From JACKBC01 sp041391125 (GTDB taxonomy: Bacteria > Chloroflexota > Anaerolineae > Caldilineales > Caldilineaceae), in the NCBI GenBank assembly GCA_041391125.1, contig JAWKON010000010.1:1-64000 (forward strand): a stretch of DNA of 64,000 bases, given 5' to 3'. The notes under the pieces are model-generated. The model saw only the letters and a list, made by a program, of their open reading frames with translations. It did no database searches and was not told where the DNA came from. Position numbers and translations under genes: made by a program. Shown piece after piece: positions 1-9,003 of this stretch. Position 1 is the first letter of the stretch. Every line of letters begins with the position of its first letter.

Positions 1-541
1 GGGCTTGAGGCAGCGGGCGGGCGCTCATGCGCACAAACATAAAGATGCGGCGCTGCACGGTCACTTCCCAGCCCATCTCTTGCAACACTTCGATGGTGGG
101 GCGGTCCAGGTGGCAGTTGCAGGCCACCCGCCGCCAGCGCGGCGTTAGCATGCGGAATAGGTTGTAGAGCAATTCATTCTGCGGGCGCACATGCTCCACC
201 AGGTGCAGCGTTCCGCCCGGCTTGAGCACCCGGCGCAGCTCGATCAGCGTTTGGTGCTGATCCTGCACAGAGCAGAGCACCAGCGAACTTACAATGTGAT
301 CAAAGTGATTGTCGGGATAGGGCAGCTTTTCGGCCGCGGCCACTTCAACGGTCACGGGGATGGCGGCGCGTTGAGCCGCAGCCTGGGCTTTGGCTACGTC
401 GTCAGCATCGGGCTCAATGGCAAAGAGATGCTCCGCCCGCCGATAGTAACGCAAATTGGGGCCTGCGCCCACGCCAATTTCCAGCACCCGACCCGTCAAA
501 TCCCCCACCAGCCTTTGCCGCCAGCGCCATAGGTTCAACAT
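1..541 (-). CDS. Class I SAM-dependent methyltransferase (C-terminus cut by window edge)
   Basis: Translating the minus strand from the ATG at 541 gives an open frame that runs off the left edge (about 180 residues visible). It shows the class I methyltransferase pattern: glycine-rich SAM motif I (VLEIGVGAGPN), an acidic residue after the next strand (AIEPD), then AEKLPYPDNHFDHIVSSLVLCSV (shown in part) and RRVLKPGGTLHLVEH. This is the Methyltransf_11/UbiE-like family. The substrate cannot be read from sequence; the family methylates small molecules such as quinones, lipids or arsenite. It starts 5 bp after the phosphoesterase stop, so the two are likely co-transcribed. Confidence 0.85.
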   Translation of the reverse strand, partial: MLNLWRWRQRLVGDLTGRVLEIGVGAGPNLRYYRRAEHLFAIEPDADDVAKAQAAAQRAAIPVTVEVAAAEKLPYPDNHFDHIVSSLVLCSVQDQHQTLIELRRVLKPGGTLHLVEHVRPQNELLYNLFRMLTPRWRRVACNCHLDRPTIEVLQEMGWEVTVQRRIFMFVRMSARPLPQA

Positions 542-546
542 GATAG

Positions 547-1758
547 CTACTCCGCCATGATGGTTAATAATGTAATTTGTGGTTTTGCGCCAAAGCGCAG
601 GGGGATGCCTTCACCAATGCCGCGCGTCACGTAAACGTGTGTGTTATCGCGGCGCATATAGCCGGCCGCCTCGCGCCGCCCCAGGTGGATCGACTGCGTA
701 TGGGCGGCGCCCAGCAGCGGCAGCGCCACTTGTCCGCCGTGCGTATGGCCGGCCAGAATCAGGTCGGCGCGCCGCGAAGCCGGCTCTTCCAAAATATCGG
801 GGTTATGACTCAGCAATATTTTCAAGCTGTCGGCTGGCGTCTCGGCCCACGCCGCCGCCAAATCCACCGCACCTTCGGACACATCATCCACGCCAGCCAA
901 ATGCAGGTCCACGCCATCGGCTTCGCCCGGCTGATGGCGGAGATGCACCGACCGATTGTGCAAAATCTCAACGCCATGCTCATGCAGCGTCTCGACTAGC
1001 ATCTGCACATTGTTCAGGCTGACTCGCTCCAGATCAAACGGCACATTCAAAAAGTAGCGGATAAATTGAATGGAGTCCTGCACAAATTCCAGCCAGGAGA
1101 GCGGCGGCAACATCGTATTTTGGGCGACCACGCCATTTTGCGGACTGGGGAGGGGCGATGCGCTGCTCGTCGCACCGTGAGCGTAGCCGTTTTGATAGAC
1201 CGGCGCGCCGGCGCCATTTTGATAAACGGGCGCCGCCGTCCCCTTGTGATGGCCGTTAGCGCTGACCTGCTGGTAGCGCTGCCAGTTGCGCGTGAGAATA
1301 TCGCTGTGGCTGTAGCAGACATAATCATGGTTGCCCAGAACGCCGTAGGCGCCTAATCGCGGCTTGGGCAGCAGATCCAGCAGCGTGGCCACATTTTCAA
1401 TACCTGCTTCATTGTGCCAGAAATCACCGGTGTGTACAAGCAGGTCATATTCAAGGTCGGCGGTCAAACGACGGATGCGCTCAATTTTGGTGCGTTCGCG
1501 GCGGGTTAAGTTTTGAAAGTGGGTGTCCGAAAGATGCAGAATCTTTAAACCATTGTGCGGCAGCCGGCCACGCGCATTGGGCAAGCGCAGCGTGAGTCGC
1601 TCCAGCTCGATGGCCACCGGTTCGTGCAACAGCGCATAACCGGCCAGCCCAACCCCTACGCCGCCCAACAGGCCCAGCCCACCGGCGATCCGCCTTTGCA
1701 ACTGCCGATCCTGCATGAGCCGCGGCAGCCATTCACGTATGATTCCTAAACCACGCAT
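547..1758 (-). CDS. Membrane-anchored metallophosphoesterase (YaeI/YkuE type)
   Basis: A 403-residue calcineurin-like phosphoesterase. One N-terminal hydrophobic segment (about residues 27-45) would anchor it in the membrane with the catalytic domain outside. Metal-binding motifs appear in order: LSDTHF, HTGDF, GNHD, SHNPD and AGHTHGGQ. YaeI/YkuE relatives hydrolyse phosphodiesters, for example in lipid or UDP-sugar-lipid substrates; the substrate here is unknown. Between GNHD and SHNPD lies a low-complexity insert with a repeated PVYQNG unit, absent from typical family members, which makes the protein longer than usual. It is upstream of the methyltransferase in the same transcription unit. 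Confidence 0.9.
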   Translation of the reverse strand: MRGLGIIREWLPRLMQDRQLQRRIAGGLGLLGGVGVGLAGYALLHEPVAIELERLTLRLPNARGRLPHNGLKILHLSDTHFQNLTRRERTKIERIRRLTADLEYDLLVHTGDFWHNEAGIENVATLLDLLPKPRLGAYGVLGNHDYVCYSHSDILTRNWQRYQQVSANGHHKGTAAPVYQNGAGAPVYQNGYAHGATSSASPLPSPQNGVVAQNTMLPPLSWLEFVQDSIQFIRYFLNVPFDLERVSLNNVQMLVETLHEHGVEILHNRSVHLRHQPGEADGVDLHLAGVDDVSEGAVDLAAAWAETPADSLKILLSHNPDILEEPASRRADLILAGHTHGGQVALPLLGAAHTQSIHLGRREAAGYMRRDNTHVYVTRGIGEGIPLRFGAKPQITLLTIMAE

Positions 1759-2355
1759 AGCTTTTTCCGTAGAACGAACTAATAAGTAAAACCAAGAAAG
1801 AAATCCTGATTGACTGACAAATCTTATTTTACCGCGAAGATCGCAAAGAAACGCGAAGAATCTTCTCGAGTACCTTTGCGCATCTTCGCGCCCTTCGCGG
1901 TAGAAAGATTAAATGTGTCAGCCAATCAGAAGAAACCATATAAACTACAGAGTTCACAGGTTTTCCTGTCTTCCCAAGGGCATCTGCAAAATCTGTGGAT
2001 TGATTGAGTCGTTGTTTTTATGGTAACTTTATCGGTTCTACTTATTCAGGCGAAACAGACCGCAGATGGCACAGATTTTCGCAGATATTGTACAGGCTAA
2101 ACGCCTACCGAAAGTACACAAGCAATACTGAAATCGCCACAATGAATCTGCGAAAATCTTTAGAATCGTTCGAATGAGCTCACGTCGAAGTCTGCAAAAT
2201 CTGTGTTCTATTCCGTCTTTGCCTCAAAACGCAAATGTCCATCCTAAATGAAAATGATTGGAAGGCCAAATATGTTAGACGCTGTAGTTGACAATCATCT
2301 GTGAACAATGGACAATAACCGCACGTTCTTTTAACTTTATGAAGGGATTTATCAA
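1759..2355. repeat. Intergenic region with two long inverted repeats (families A and B)
   Basis: No gene is seen here. Positions 1807-1928 hold a family A element: outer arms TGATTGACTGACAAATCT and its near-complement around GTGTCAGCCAATCA enclose the core ACCGCGAAGATCGCAAAG ... CCCTTCGCGGTA. Positions about 2050-2205 hold a family B element, with CAGATTTTCGCAGAT facing ATCTGCGAAAATCT. Such elements may act as bidirectional terminators or be mobile REP-like sequences. The transketolase promoter must also lie in this interval, but no clear -35/-10 pair was recognised. Confidence 0.7.
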
Positions 2356-4404
2356 ATGAGTTCACAAAACATTTCGCACCAGACGATTGCCATCGACGCC
2401 GCTGCCGAACAGACCTTCGTCAACACCATCCGCATGTTGTCTATCGACGCCGTGGAGCAGGCCAAATCCGGCCATCCGGGGCTGCCCATGGGCATGGCGC
2501 AAGCCGCCTTTACGCTGTGGAGCCGCTTTTTGCGCTTCAATCCACAAGACCCAAGCTGGTTTGACCGCGACCGCTTTGTGCTCAGCGCCGGGCATGGCTC
2601 TATGCTGCTCTACTCGCTGCTGCACCTGACCGGCTTTGCCGACATGACGATGGACCAGCTCAAAAGCTTCCGCCAATGGGGTTCGAAGACAGCCGGCCAT
2701 CCGGAATTTCACCATGCGCCGGGCATTGAGACCACCACCGGACCGCTGGGCCAGGGCTTTGCCAACGGCGTGGGCATGGCCATGGCCGAACGCTGGCTGG
2801 CCAGCCGCTTTAACCGCCCCGGTTTTAACGTCATTGACCATCATACTTACGCCATTGTGAGCGACGGCGACCTGATGGAAGGCATTTCCAGTGAAGCCGC
2901 CAGCTTGGCCGGTCATCTCAGGCTGGGCAAGCTGATCTACCTTTATGACGACAATCACGTCACCATCGACGGCTACACCAGCCTGGCCTACACCGAAGAT
3001 TGGGCCAAGCGTTTTGAAGCGTATGGCTGGCACGTGCAGCGCATCGACGGCATGGATGGCGCCGCCGTGCAGGCCGCCATTGCCGCCGCCCAAGCCGACC
3101 CGCGGCCCAGCATCATCGGCTGCAAAACCATTATCGGCTACGGCAGCCCCACCTATCAAGGCACGCCCAGCATTCATTCCGACGCCGTGGGCGAAGAGGA
3201 ACTGGCCCGCGTGCGCGCCACGCTGGGCTTCCCCGCCGACAGCCGCTTCTACGTGCCGGATGCAGTCAAGGCCGCGCGCGAACAGTTTATTGCCGCCGGT
3301 CAGGCCAACCAGGCCGCGTATGACGCCCTGCTGGCCGATTACACCCAGCAGCATCCCGAAGCCGCCGCCGAATTGCAGCGCGCCATCGCCGGTGAATTGC
3401 CGGCGGGCTGGCAAGAGGCGCTGCCCACTTTTGAGGCGGGCAAAGAGGTGGCCACGCGCAACGCCGGCGGCGCCGTCATCAACGCGCTGGCGCCGGTCAT
3501 CCCCAACTTGATTGGCGGCAGCGCCGACTTGGCCGCTTCCAACAAAAACACGATCAAAGAGGGCGGTGATTTTCAGGCCGACAGCTACAGTGGTCGCAAT
3601 TTGCACTTTGGCGTGCGTGAACACGGTATGGGCGGCATCCTCAACGGCATGGCCTATCACGGCGGCGTGATCCCGTTTGGGGCCACCTTCTTTGTGTTCA
3701 CCGACTACCTGCGGCCCAGCATGAGATTGGCCGCCTTGAGTGGGCTGCACGTGATCTACATTTTTACTCACGACTCGGTAGGCGTGGGCGAAGATGGCCC
3801 CACCCACCAGCCGGTGGAGCAGCTTGCCTCGCTGCGCGCCATGCCCAACATGCGCGTCTTCCGCCCCGGTGACGCCAATGAGACTGCCGAGGCATGGCGG
3901 GCGGCCCTGCTGCACAAAAGCGGCCCCACGCTGATGGCGCTGTCCCGCCAAAACGTCCCCACATTTGACCGCGCCGGTGAAGGGCTGGGCGCAGCCGCTG
4001 AAACAGCCAAAGGCGGCTATGTGCTCTACCAGAGTGCAAAAGCCGCGCAGGTCGTGCTGATTGCCACCGGCAGCGAGTTGGGCATTGCCTACGCCGCGGC
4101 CAAAGCGCTGGCCGCCGAGGGCGTGGGCGTGCGCCTGGTCAGCCTGCCCTGTTGGGAGCTGTTTGCGGAACAGAGCGCCGCATATCGCGCCGAAGTGCTG
4201 TTGACGGATGTGCCGCGCCTGGCCATCGAAGCCGGCAGCCCCTTTGGCTGGGAGCGCTGGGTTGGAAACAATTCGGCCCTTGGCGACGTATTGGGTGTTG
4301 ATCGCTTTGGCGCCAGCGCACCGTACAAACGCATTTACCAGGAATTAGGGCTGACTGCCGAAAATGTAGCGGCGCGGGCCAAAGCGTTGATCAATGGCGC
4401 GTAA
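2356..4404 (+). CDS. tkt: Transketolase
   Basis: A 682-residue thiamine-diphosphate enzyme of the non-oxidative pentose phosphate pathway, moving two-carbon units between ketose and aldose phosphates in the cytoplasm. The family length is about 660-680. Visible motifs: SGHPGLPMG (residues 38-46), GHGSMLLYSLLHLTGF, the ThDP motif starting SDGDLMEG (near 170), NLHFGVREHGMGGI containing the catalytic glutamate (near 422) and DSVGVGEDGPTHQPVE. GAAGGG lies nine bases before the ATG, supporting this start. It stands alone between repeat-rich gaps. Confidence 0.97.
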   Translation: MSSQNISHQTIAIDAAAEQTFVNTIRMLSIDAVEQAKSGHPGLPMGMAQAAFTLWSRFLRFNPQDPSWFDRDRFVLSAGHGSMLLYSLLHLTGFADMTMDQLKSFRQWGSKTAGHPEFHHAPGIETTTGPLGQGFANGVGMAMAERWLASRFNRPGFNVIDHHTYAIVSDGDLMEGISSEAASLAGHLRLGKLIYLYDDNHVTIDGYTSLAYTEDWAKRFEAYGWHVQRIDGMDGAAVQAAIAAAQADPRPSIIGCKTIIGYGSPTYQGTPSIHSDAVGEEELARVRATLGFPADSRFYVPDAVKAAREQFIAAGQANQAAYDALLADYTQQHPEAAAELQRAIAGELPAGWQEALPTFEAGKEVATRNAGGAVINALAPVIPNLIGGSADLAASNKNTIKEGGDFQADSYSGRNLHFGVREHGMGGILNGMAYHGGVIPFGATFFVFTDYLRPSMRLAALSGLHVIYIFTHDSVGVGEDGPTHQPVEQLASLRAMPNMRVFRPGDANETAEAWRAALLHKSGPTLMALSRQNVPTFDRAGEGLGAAAETAKGGYVLYQSAKAAQVVLIATGSELGIAYAAAKALAAEGVGVRLVSLPCWELFAEQSAAYRAEVLLTDVPRLAIEAGSPFGWERWVGNNSALGDVLGVDRFGASAPYKRIYQELGLTAENVAARAKALINGA

Positions 4405-4431
4405 CTTGGGATCTCATGTGATTGGCAAGAA

Positions 4432-4537
4432 TAGCGGCGGTTGAGCGGTGTCCTGAGTTTACCGAAGGGTAGGCTGGGGCAGTTTCCAGCCGTATCGAAA
4501 CCAAAGCGGGTCAACCATATGAGATCCGATTGAATGT
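4432..4537. repeat. Family G inverted repeat
   Basis: It contains AGCGGCGGTTGAG, TTTCCAGCCGTATCGAAACC and AAAGCGGG, the same word series as at 34737-34857 and, inverted, at 58162-58222. Arms GGATCTCATGTGA and TATGAGATCC flank it. It sits just after transketolase and may serve as terminator or be a dispersed element. Confidence 0.7.
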
Positions 4538-4563
4538 AACTTGCTTTGATTTGGGGAATTCAC

Positions 4564-4896
4564 ATGCAAACCGCACAACAATTGCAGCCGGTCGATTATG
4601 CTAATGCCGTGGCCGCGCTTGTCGCCGATATGCCACTCGAACGCGCTGCGCAAGTGTATGATTTCGTGCGCTTCTTACAGCATCAATCTGCCTACCCTTC
4701 TCCAATTACACCGGAAGAAGACAACTGGCTGGATGCTACTGAAGAGCAGATGCAGGCCGAAGATGCGCTATGGGAGGCAGCCCAAGCCCGTCACCGAGGC
4801 AAGTTTGCATCTTTAGCCGCGGCCGCACGCGCCGAGATTGATGCTGGCACAACGGAACCCCTGTTTTCTGCGGATGGTGAATTGAATTTGCCATGA
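4564..4896 (+). CDS. Putative antitoxin of a ParE/RelE-type pair
   Basis: A 110-residue acidic helical protein starting MQTAQQLQPVDYANAV. The ATG at 4564 is chosen because GGGGA lies 8 bases upstream; a TTG at 4546 is the alternative. Its stop overlaps the start of the next gene by 4 bases (ATGA), the usual arrangement of type II toxin-antitoxin operons. The region LERAAQVYDFVRFLQ resembles short helical antitoxins that neutralise ParE/RelE toxins. There is no recognisable DNA-binding domain at the N-terminus, so the call rests mainly on the neighbour. Confidence 0.65.
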   Translation: MQTAQQLQPVDYANAVAALVADMPLERAAQVYDFVRFLQHQSAYPSPITPEEDNWLDATEEQMQAEDALWEAAQARHRGKFASLAAAARAEIDAGTTEPLFSADGELNLP

Positions 4897-5147
4897 ACTC
4901 GCGTACCACCCGCAGTTTTCGCGAAGCATTTAAAACGTTGCCACCAGATGTTAGAGAGCGTGCGCGACAGGCTTATCGCTTGTGGCGTGATAACCCACAA
5001 CTGCCCGGGCTACGTTTCAAGCGCGTAGGCGATGAGGTTTCGGTTCGCATTGGTCGCCAGTATCGCGCGCTTGGCATTTTGCAAGGCGATACTGTTTATT
5101 GGTACTGGATCGGCAAGCATGATGAGTATGATCGGTTGATTGGGTGA
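4893..5147 (+). CDS. ParE/RelE-family toxin
   Basis: An 84-residue basic protein with the compact RelE/ParE fold pattern: RTTRSFREAFKTLP, then RARQAYRLWRDNP, LRFKRVGDEVSVRIGRQYRALG and a final YWYWIGKHDEYDRLIG. RelE members cut mRNA at the ribosome and ParE members poison gyrase; which applies here cannot be told. The ending HDEYDRLI is typical of a common chromosomal RelE/ParE-like group. It overlaps its putative antitoxin gene by 4 bases. Confidence 0.8.
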   Translation: MNSRTTRSFREAFKTLPPDVRERARQAYRLWRDNPQLPGLRFKRVGDEVSVRIGRQYRALGILQGDTVYWYWIGKHDEYDRLIG

Positions 5148-5177
5148 TGCTTATAGGGAGTAAGTGGGGCCAATGAA

Positions 5178-5666
5178 ATGATTACCATTCTGCACGAAGT
5201 TGTACGGCGCACGCGGCAGCACCACGCCATCGAACACGCCACCATTCACCTGCTCAACGAGCGTTATCCCAACCGACGCGTTAGCGGCCTGAGCGACGTG
5301 ATGGGCTTTACCATTATGGGCAATGTTCATGCCGAGGAGGTGCGGCAAGCGGTGGGCAATGCGCTGTTGCGGCTGCAAGCGGGCGATGTGCATCTTGCCA
5401 TTCATCCCAATTGCGGCACCAATCTGGCGGCGGCGGGCGTGCTGGCCACGCTCATTGGCATGATCTTTGGCAGCTTGCGCGGCAGCTTTTGGAACCGCTT
5501 TTCGCTGGCGCTGCCGCTGGTGCTCTTGACGCTGGTGCAGTCGCGGCCGCTGGGGACCTATTTGCAGCAATACACTACGCTGGCCCAAGTGGCGGATCGC
5601 TGGGTGGTGGACGTGCAGGCGCTCACCCTCTTCGGTCAGCCCGCGGTGCGCGTGATATTTGAATGA
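5178..5666 (+). CDS. DUF6391 membrane protein
   Basis: A 162-residue protein beginning MITILHEVVRRTRQHHAIEH, the characteristic start of the DUF6391 family found mainly in Cyanobacteria and Chloroflexota. A histidine-rich N-terminal region (RQHHAIEHATIHLL) precedes one or two membrane segments (LAAAGVLATLIGMIFG and FSLALPLVLLTLV). A GCGTNLAAAG-like loop (NCGTNLAAAG) lies before the first segment. Its function is unknown. It follows the toxin gene by 30 bp and may be an unrelated gene. Confidence 0.75.
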   Translation: MITILHEVVRRTRQHHAIEHATIHLLNERYPNRRVSGLSDVMGFTIMGNVHAEEVRQAVGNALLRLQAGDVHLAIHPNCGTNLAAAGVLATLIGMIFGSLRGSFWNRFSLALPLVLLTLVQSRPLGTYLQQYTTLAQVADRWVVDVQALTLFGQPAVRVIFE

Positions 5667-5843
5667 TCAACAGATTGCACGGATTCAATAGATTTTTTCT
5701 TCGTATTTGTGAAATCCTTCAAAACGGCGAACTCACATAATAATCAGGAGACGGCAATGCTCGGCGGCTGAGCTTGTCGAAGCCAAAGAGCATTGCCGTC
5801 TCCTGATAATCTATAAAATCTGTGAAATCTGTTGATCAAAAAG
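5667..5843. repeat. Nested inverted repeat containing a loop-conserved hairpin
   Basis: Outer arms TGATCAACAGATT and AATCTGTTGATC enclose a perfect 20-bp inverted repeat (5743-5762 against 5788-5807). Inside that, GGC-TGAGCTTGTCGAA-GCC forms the tip. The 13-nt loop TGAGCTTGTCGAA recurs at 9346 and 42287 with entirely different arms. The strong hairpin separates the DUF6391 gene from the next gene and could end transcription. Confidence 0.85.
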
Positions 5844-5905
5844 TTAGCGTTTTTCGTTATCATGATTGTTCAAAACCTTTATAGAATTATTTGAAGAATG
5901 TAGCT

Positions 5906-6340
5906 ATGATTCAGTTTAGACACAGAAATAAATCGATTGAACTTTATCAGAAGTTTATGGGGGGAGCCGTGTTGCTGGCGGTGGGATTGGCGTTTATTTT
6001 CCCGCCCAGACGGCTCAAAGGACCATCCATTATTTCGCTGGGCGGCGGCCACGGCATTACTATCTCCGATCTGATCGCACTGGTTCCCCTGACGGCGGCC
6101 GTGGCGCTGATTGGGCTGGTGCTGTGGAATCTGCGCGGCGATCTGGGCAAACGCGCGGGCGCGCTCTTCTCAGTGGGCGGTGCGGAGATATTTCTGTTTG
6201 GGTTATCGGCCGGTATTCTGCTCAACGGCGCGGTTCTCACGCTGGATTGGAAGTCGGGCGAGTTTTTGACCTGGATGGGCATTGCCGGCTTATTGGGAGC
6301 AACTATGCTCTTTTCGCTGCGGCGTAAAGGCCCGTCATGA
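5906..6340 (+). CDS. Small integral membrane protein of unknown function
   Basis: A 144-residue protein with about four hydrophobic segments: AVLLAVGLAFIF, LIALVPLTAAVALIGLVLW, GAEIFLFGLSAGILLNG and MGIAGLLGATMLFSL. No family was recognised. The ATG at 5906 is preferred over the upstream TTG at 5891, because the sequence after it (MIQFRHRNKS) reads as a natural cytoplasmic N-terminus. Its stop lies one base before the holA start codon, so the two are probably translationally coupled. Confidence 0.6.
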   Translation: MIQFRHRNKSIELYQKFMGGAVLLAVGLAFIFPPRRLKGPSIISLGGGHGITISDLIALVPLTAAVALIGLVLWNLRGDLGKRAGALFSVGGAEIFLFGLSAGILLNGAVLTLDWKSGEFLTWMGIAGLLGATMLFSLRRKGPS

Positions 6341-6341
6341 T

Positions 6342-7391
6342 ATGATCCACCTGATTTTGGATGGCGACGAATTGCTCGTCAAACAGCACATTGCGGCCAT
6401 CAAAGCCGATATGGGCGACGCCGAAATGGCCAGCCTGAACACCACCGAACTGGTAGGCAATCAAGCCAATGCCGCCCGCATTTTGGGCGACGCCAGTATG
6501 ATGCCCTTTCTGGCCGCCAAGCGGCTCATCCTGGTTTCCGGCTATCTGGACCATCTGGACAAGCGCATGGCGGCCAGCAAAAGCGCCGACAGCGCCGCCC
6601 ATGCCGAAGCTGTGCAGCTTTTGGATGGGCTGGCCCATCCACCCGAAACAGCCGATATTCTCTTTATCGACAGCGTGGACAAACGGCGCCAGCTTTGGAA
6701 AGGCTTTACGCGGCCTGAAAGCGCGACTGGGCCGGAACGCAAAATCGGCGGCCTTAGCGGGCTGGTGCAGGCCAAACACGCCACGCTGGTCGAGCTGGGT
6801 GCGCCGGATGCGCAGGCGCTGCCGGGCTGGATTCAGCAGTACGCCAAGCAGCACAACATCGCCATCGAAGGCCAGGCCATCCGCATGTTGTGCGACTATG
6901 TGGGCGTCAATCTGCGCCAGCTTGAAAACGAGCTGCAAAAGCTGTCCGCCTACGCCAGCGGCCGCGCCATTGCGGGCCACGATGTCAAGCTGCTGGTCAG
7001 CGACGCCAGCGAGGCGCTGATCTGGAATTTGACCGACGCTTTGAGCCAGCGCAACGGGCGCGCCGCCATGCGTTCGCTCTATGAATTGCGCCGCGGCGAC
7101 GCCAATCCGTTTTATCTGCTCACCATGATCACGCGCCAGTATCGCATTATGGTCAAAGTGAAAGACGCGGCCAGCAGCGGCGGCGGCAATGAATACGACA
7201 TTGCCAAAATCGTGGGCGAAAGCCCCTATCCGGTCAAAAAAGCGCTGCAGCAGTCCCGCCAATACAAGATCGAAGAACTGGACGCCATTATGGAGCGCTT
7301 GCTTGAAACCGACTACGCCATGAAGACCGGCGCCGACCCCGAAACCGCAATTGATGTGTTGGTGGCTGAATTAACGCAAAGAAATAGGTGA
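6342..7391 (+). CDS. holA: DNA polymerase III subunit delta
   Basis: A 349-residue clamp-loader delta subunit, which opens the beta clamp during its loading on primed DNA. It begins MIHLILDGDELLVKQHIAAI, the standard HolA start (FLYGDDEFLI-like). The central part shows LGAPDAQALPGWIQQYAKQ and CDYVGVNLRQLENELQKLS, and the C-terminal collar domain has LYELRRGDANPFYLLTMITRQYR (shown in part). The sequence has drifted from well-studied members, as is usual for delta. The ATG at 6342 immediately follows the previous stop; an upstream in-frame start at 6282 would overlap the previous gene. Confidence 0.9.
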   Translation: MIHLILDGDELLVKQHIAAIKADMGDAEMASLNTTELVGNQANAARILGDASMMPFLAAKRLILVSGYLDHLDKRMAASKSADSAAHAEAVQLLDGLAHPPETADILFIDSVDKRRQLWKGFTRPESATGPERKIGGLSGLVQAKHATLVELGAPDAQALPGWIQQYAKQHNIAIEGQAIRMLCDYVGVNLRQLENELQKLSAYASGRAIAGHDVKLLVSDASEALIWNLTDALSQRNGRAAMRSLYELRRGDANPFYLLTMITRQYRIMVKVKDAASSGGGNEYDIAKIVGESPYPVKKALQQSRQYKIEELDAIMERLLETDYAMKTGADPETAIDVLVAELTQRNR

Positions 7392-7580
7392 TTTACGGTT
7401 TGTGATGTACGATGGTTTCTGTTTAGGGCAGCGCTATAGGAAAGAGAAAAACCTTGTCCGCACTGTGATTTTTATGATTCAATGAAGGCTATGATTCTGC
7501 TGGCAAACGTTTGCTGTCATTTCCTTCCCTCTATCCGCCATGCGAAATCATAGTACATCACTTAATCATTTACATCATAG
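7386..7580. repeat. Imperfect inverted repeat between holA and recF
   Basis: GTGATGTACGATGGTTT near 7402 faces GAAATCATAGTACATCAC near 7545, a long imperfect dyad with a large central region. It fills most of the 233-bp gap. The recF promoter is expected in the last 60 bp, but no clear one was found. Confidence 0.55.
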
Positions 7581-7624
7581 TTTAGACGCCACTTCCGCTT
7601 CACATTCGCATCTATCGTAAATTC

Positions 7625-8872
7625 ATGTTCCTCTCCCACCTTTCTCTCACCCACTTCCGCAATTATCAAAAACTGGAGCTTGATTTCTCCGGTCCCCTGA
7701 CGCTGTTTCAGGGCGAAAATGCGCAGGGCAAAACCAATTTGCTGGAGGCGGTCTACTATCTGGCCACCAGCAAGCCGGTGCATGCGCAGACCGAGCGCGA
7801 AATTGTGGATTGGCTGGCCGAGGATGAGCCGATTCCGTTTTGCCGCGTGGCGGCCACCGTGTTGACCGGCGCCGGCAGCCGACCGCTCGAATTGGAAATT
7901 GTGCTTTCGCAGCGCGGTGAGGGAGGGACGTTCCAAAAGCAGATCAAGATCAACGGCAGCAGCAAGCGCAGCCTGGACCTGGTGGGGCAGATGCGCGCCG
8001 TGCTCTTTTTACCCGAAGACATAAAGCTGGTGGACGGCAGCCCCGGCGAGCGCCGCCGCTATCTGGACATTGCGCTCTGCCAGATCAGCCGCGAATATAC
8101 GCGGGCGCTTTCCCAATGTCAAAAAGTGATGACCCACCGCAACGGCCTGCTCAAAACGCTGCGCGAGCAAAATGCCCGCCCCAACGACCCCCACGTGGAG
8201 AGCCAGCTCGCCTTTTGGGATGAACAGCTCACCACCCACGGCAGCGTAGTGCTCGTCCAGCGCCATCAATTTGTGCAGCAGCTTGAGCAGATTGCCCGCC
8301 AGCGCCATCTTGAATTAAGCGACGAACGCGAGCAGTTGACGCTGCAATATCTGCCCAGCTTTAATTTGGGCGACATGTCGGAGGCCGATTACGCCTGGCT
8401 CAAAGAGAACCGGTTGGAGCGCATCGAGCCAATTGCTGGTGAGATTGCGTTGACCGCAGATCAAGTGCAGCGCCAATTTATGGCCAAGCTGGCCAGCCGC
8501 CGCGGCCGCGAAATTGCCGCCGGCAACACGCTTTACGGACCGCACCGCGACGATCTGCGCTTTCTGGTCAATGGCCGCGACCTGCGCACCTACGGCAGCC
8601 GCGGGCAGCAGCGCACGGCTGCGCTTTCGCTCAAGCTGGCCGAGGTGCAGGCCATGACCGCCGCCACCGGCGCCGCCCCCCTGCTGCTGCTGGACGACGT
8701 GATGAGCGAGCTGGACGCCGTGCGGCGGGCCACGCTGCTCACCGCGCTGGAAAACGTGCCGCAAGCGCTGCTCACCACCACCGATTGGGAAGATTTCACT
8801 CCTGAATTCCGCACCCGCGCCCAGCTCTTCACTGTTGCCAAAGGCGCCGTTCATCCACTTCAAACTGATTAA
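7625..8872 (+). CDS. recF: DNA replication and repair protein RecF
   Basis: A 415-residue SMC-like ATPase that helps load RecA at single-strand gaps together with RecOR. The start MFLSHLSLTHFRNYQ is typical. Walker A is GENAQGKTN (residues 30-38). The family motif YGPHRDDLRF, the ABC-type signature region YGSRGQQRTAALSLKLAE and Walker B/D-loop LLLLDDVMSELDAVRR are all present. It is slightly longer than the usual 360-380 residues. The ATG at 7625 begins the conserved N-terminus directly. No dnaN or gyrB neighbour is seen, so the classical replication cluster is not kept here. Confidence 0.96.
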   Translation: MFLSHLSLTHFRNYQKLELDFSGPLTLFQGENAQGKTNLLEAVYYLATSKPVHAQTEREIVDWLAEDEPIPFCRVAATVLTGAGSRPLELEIVLSQRGEGGTFQKQIKINGSSKRSLDLVGQMRAVLFLPEDIKLVDGSPGERRRYLDIALCQISREYTRALSQCQKVMTHRNGLLKTLREQNARPNDPHVESQLAFWDEQLTTHGSVVLVQRHQFVQQLEQIARQRHLELSDEREQLTLQYLPSFNLGDMSEADYAWLKENRLERIEPIAGEIALTADQVQRQFMAKLASRRGREIAAGNTLYGPHRDDLRFLVNGRDLRTYGSRGQQRTAALSLKLAEVQAMTAATGAAPLLLLDDVMSELDAVRRATLLTALENVPQALLTTTDWEDFTPEFRTRAQLFTVAKGAVHPLQTD

Positions 8873-9003
8873 CTGATTTACCGCAAAGATCGCAAAGAAA
8901 CGCGAAGAACCGACTTGAGTATCCTTTGTGCATCTGCGTGTCCTTCGCAGTAGGCAGATTAAATCTGTCAGTTAATCGGCCCTGCAAATGTAGGGCTGAT
9001 TTT
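8866..9003. repeat. Family A inverted repeat and terminator-like hairpin after recF
   Basis: Arms GATTAACTGATTTA and TAAATCTGTCAGTTAATC enclose the family A core ACCGCAAAGATCGCAAAG ... CCTTCGCAGTA. Immediately after, GCCCT-GCAAATGT-AGGGC-TGATTTTT (8981-9003) is a small hairpin with a T run that could be an intrinsic terminator. From 9004 to 9328 only fragments of repeat words (CTTCGCGTCTTTTGCGCCC) are seen, and no gene. Confidence 0.65.

Noticed and set aside
2362..3951. Long open frame (529 codons) on the minus strand opposite transketolase
   Set aside because: It is the GC-driven antisense shadow of a well-conserved gene, His/Gly/Gln-rich with no recognisable domain and no ribosome site. 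The same holds for long antisense frames opposite holA, recF, the OppD ATPase and the lipoprotein at 26014.
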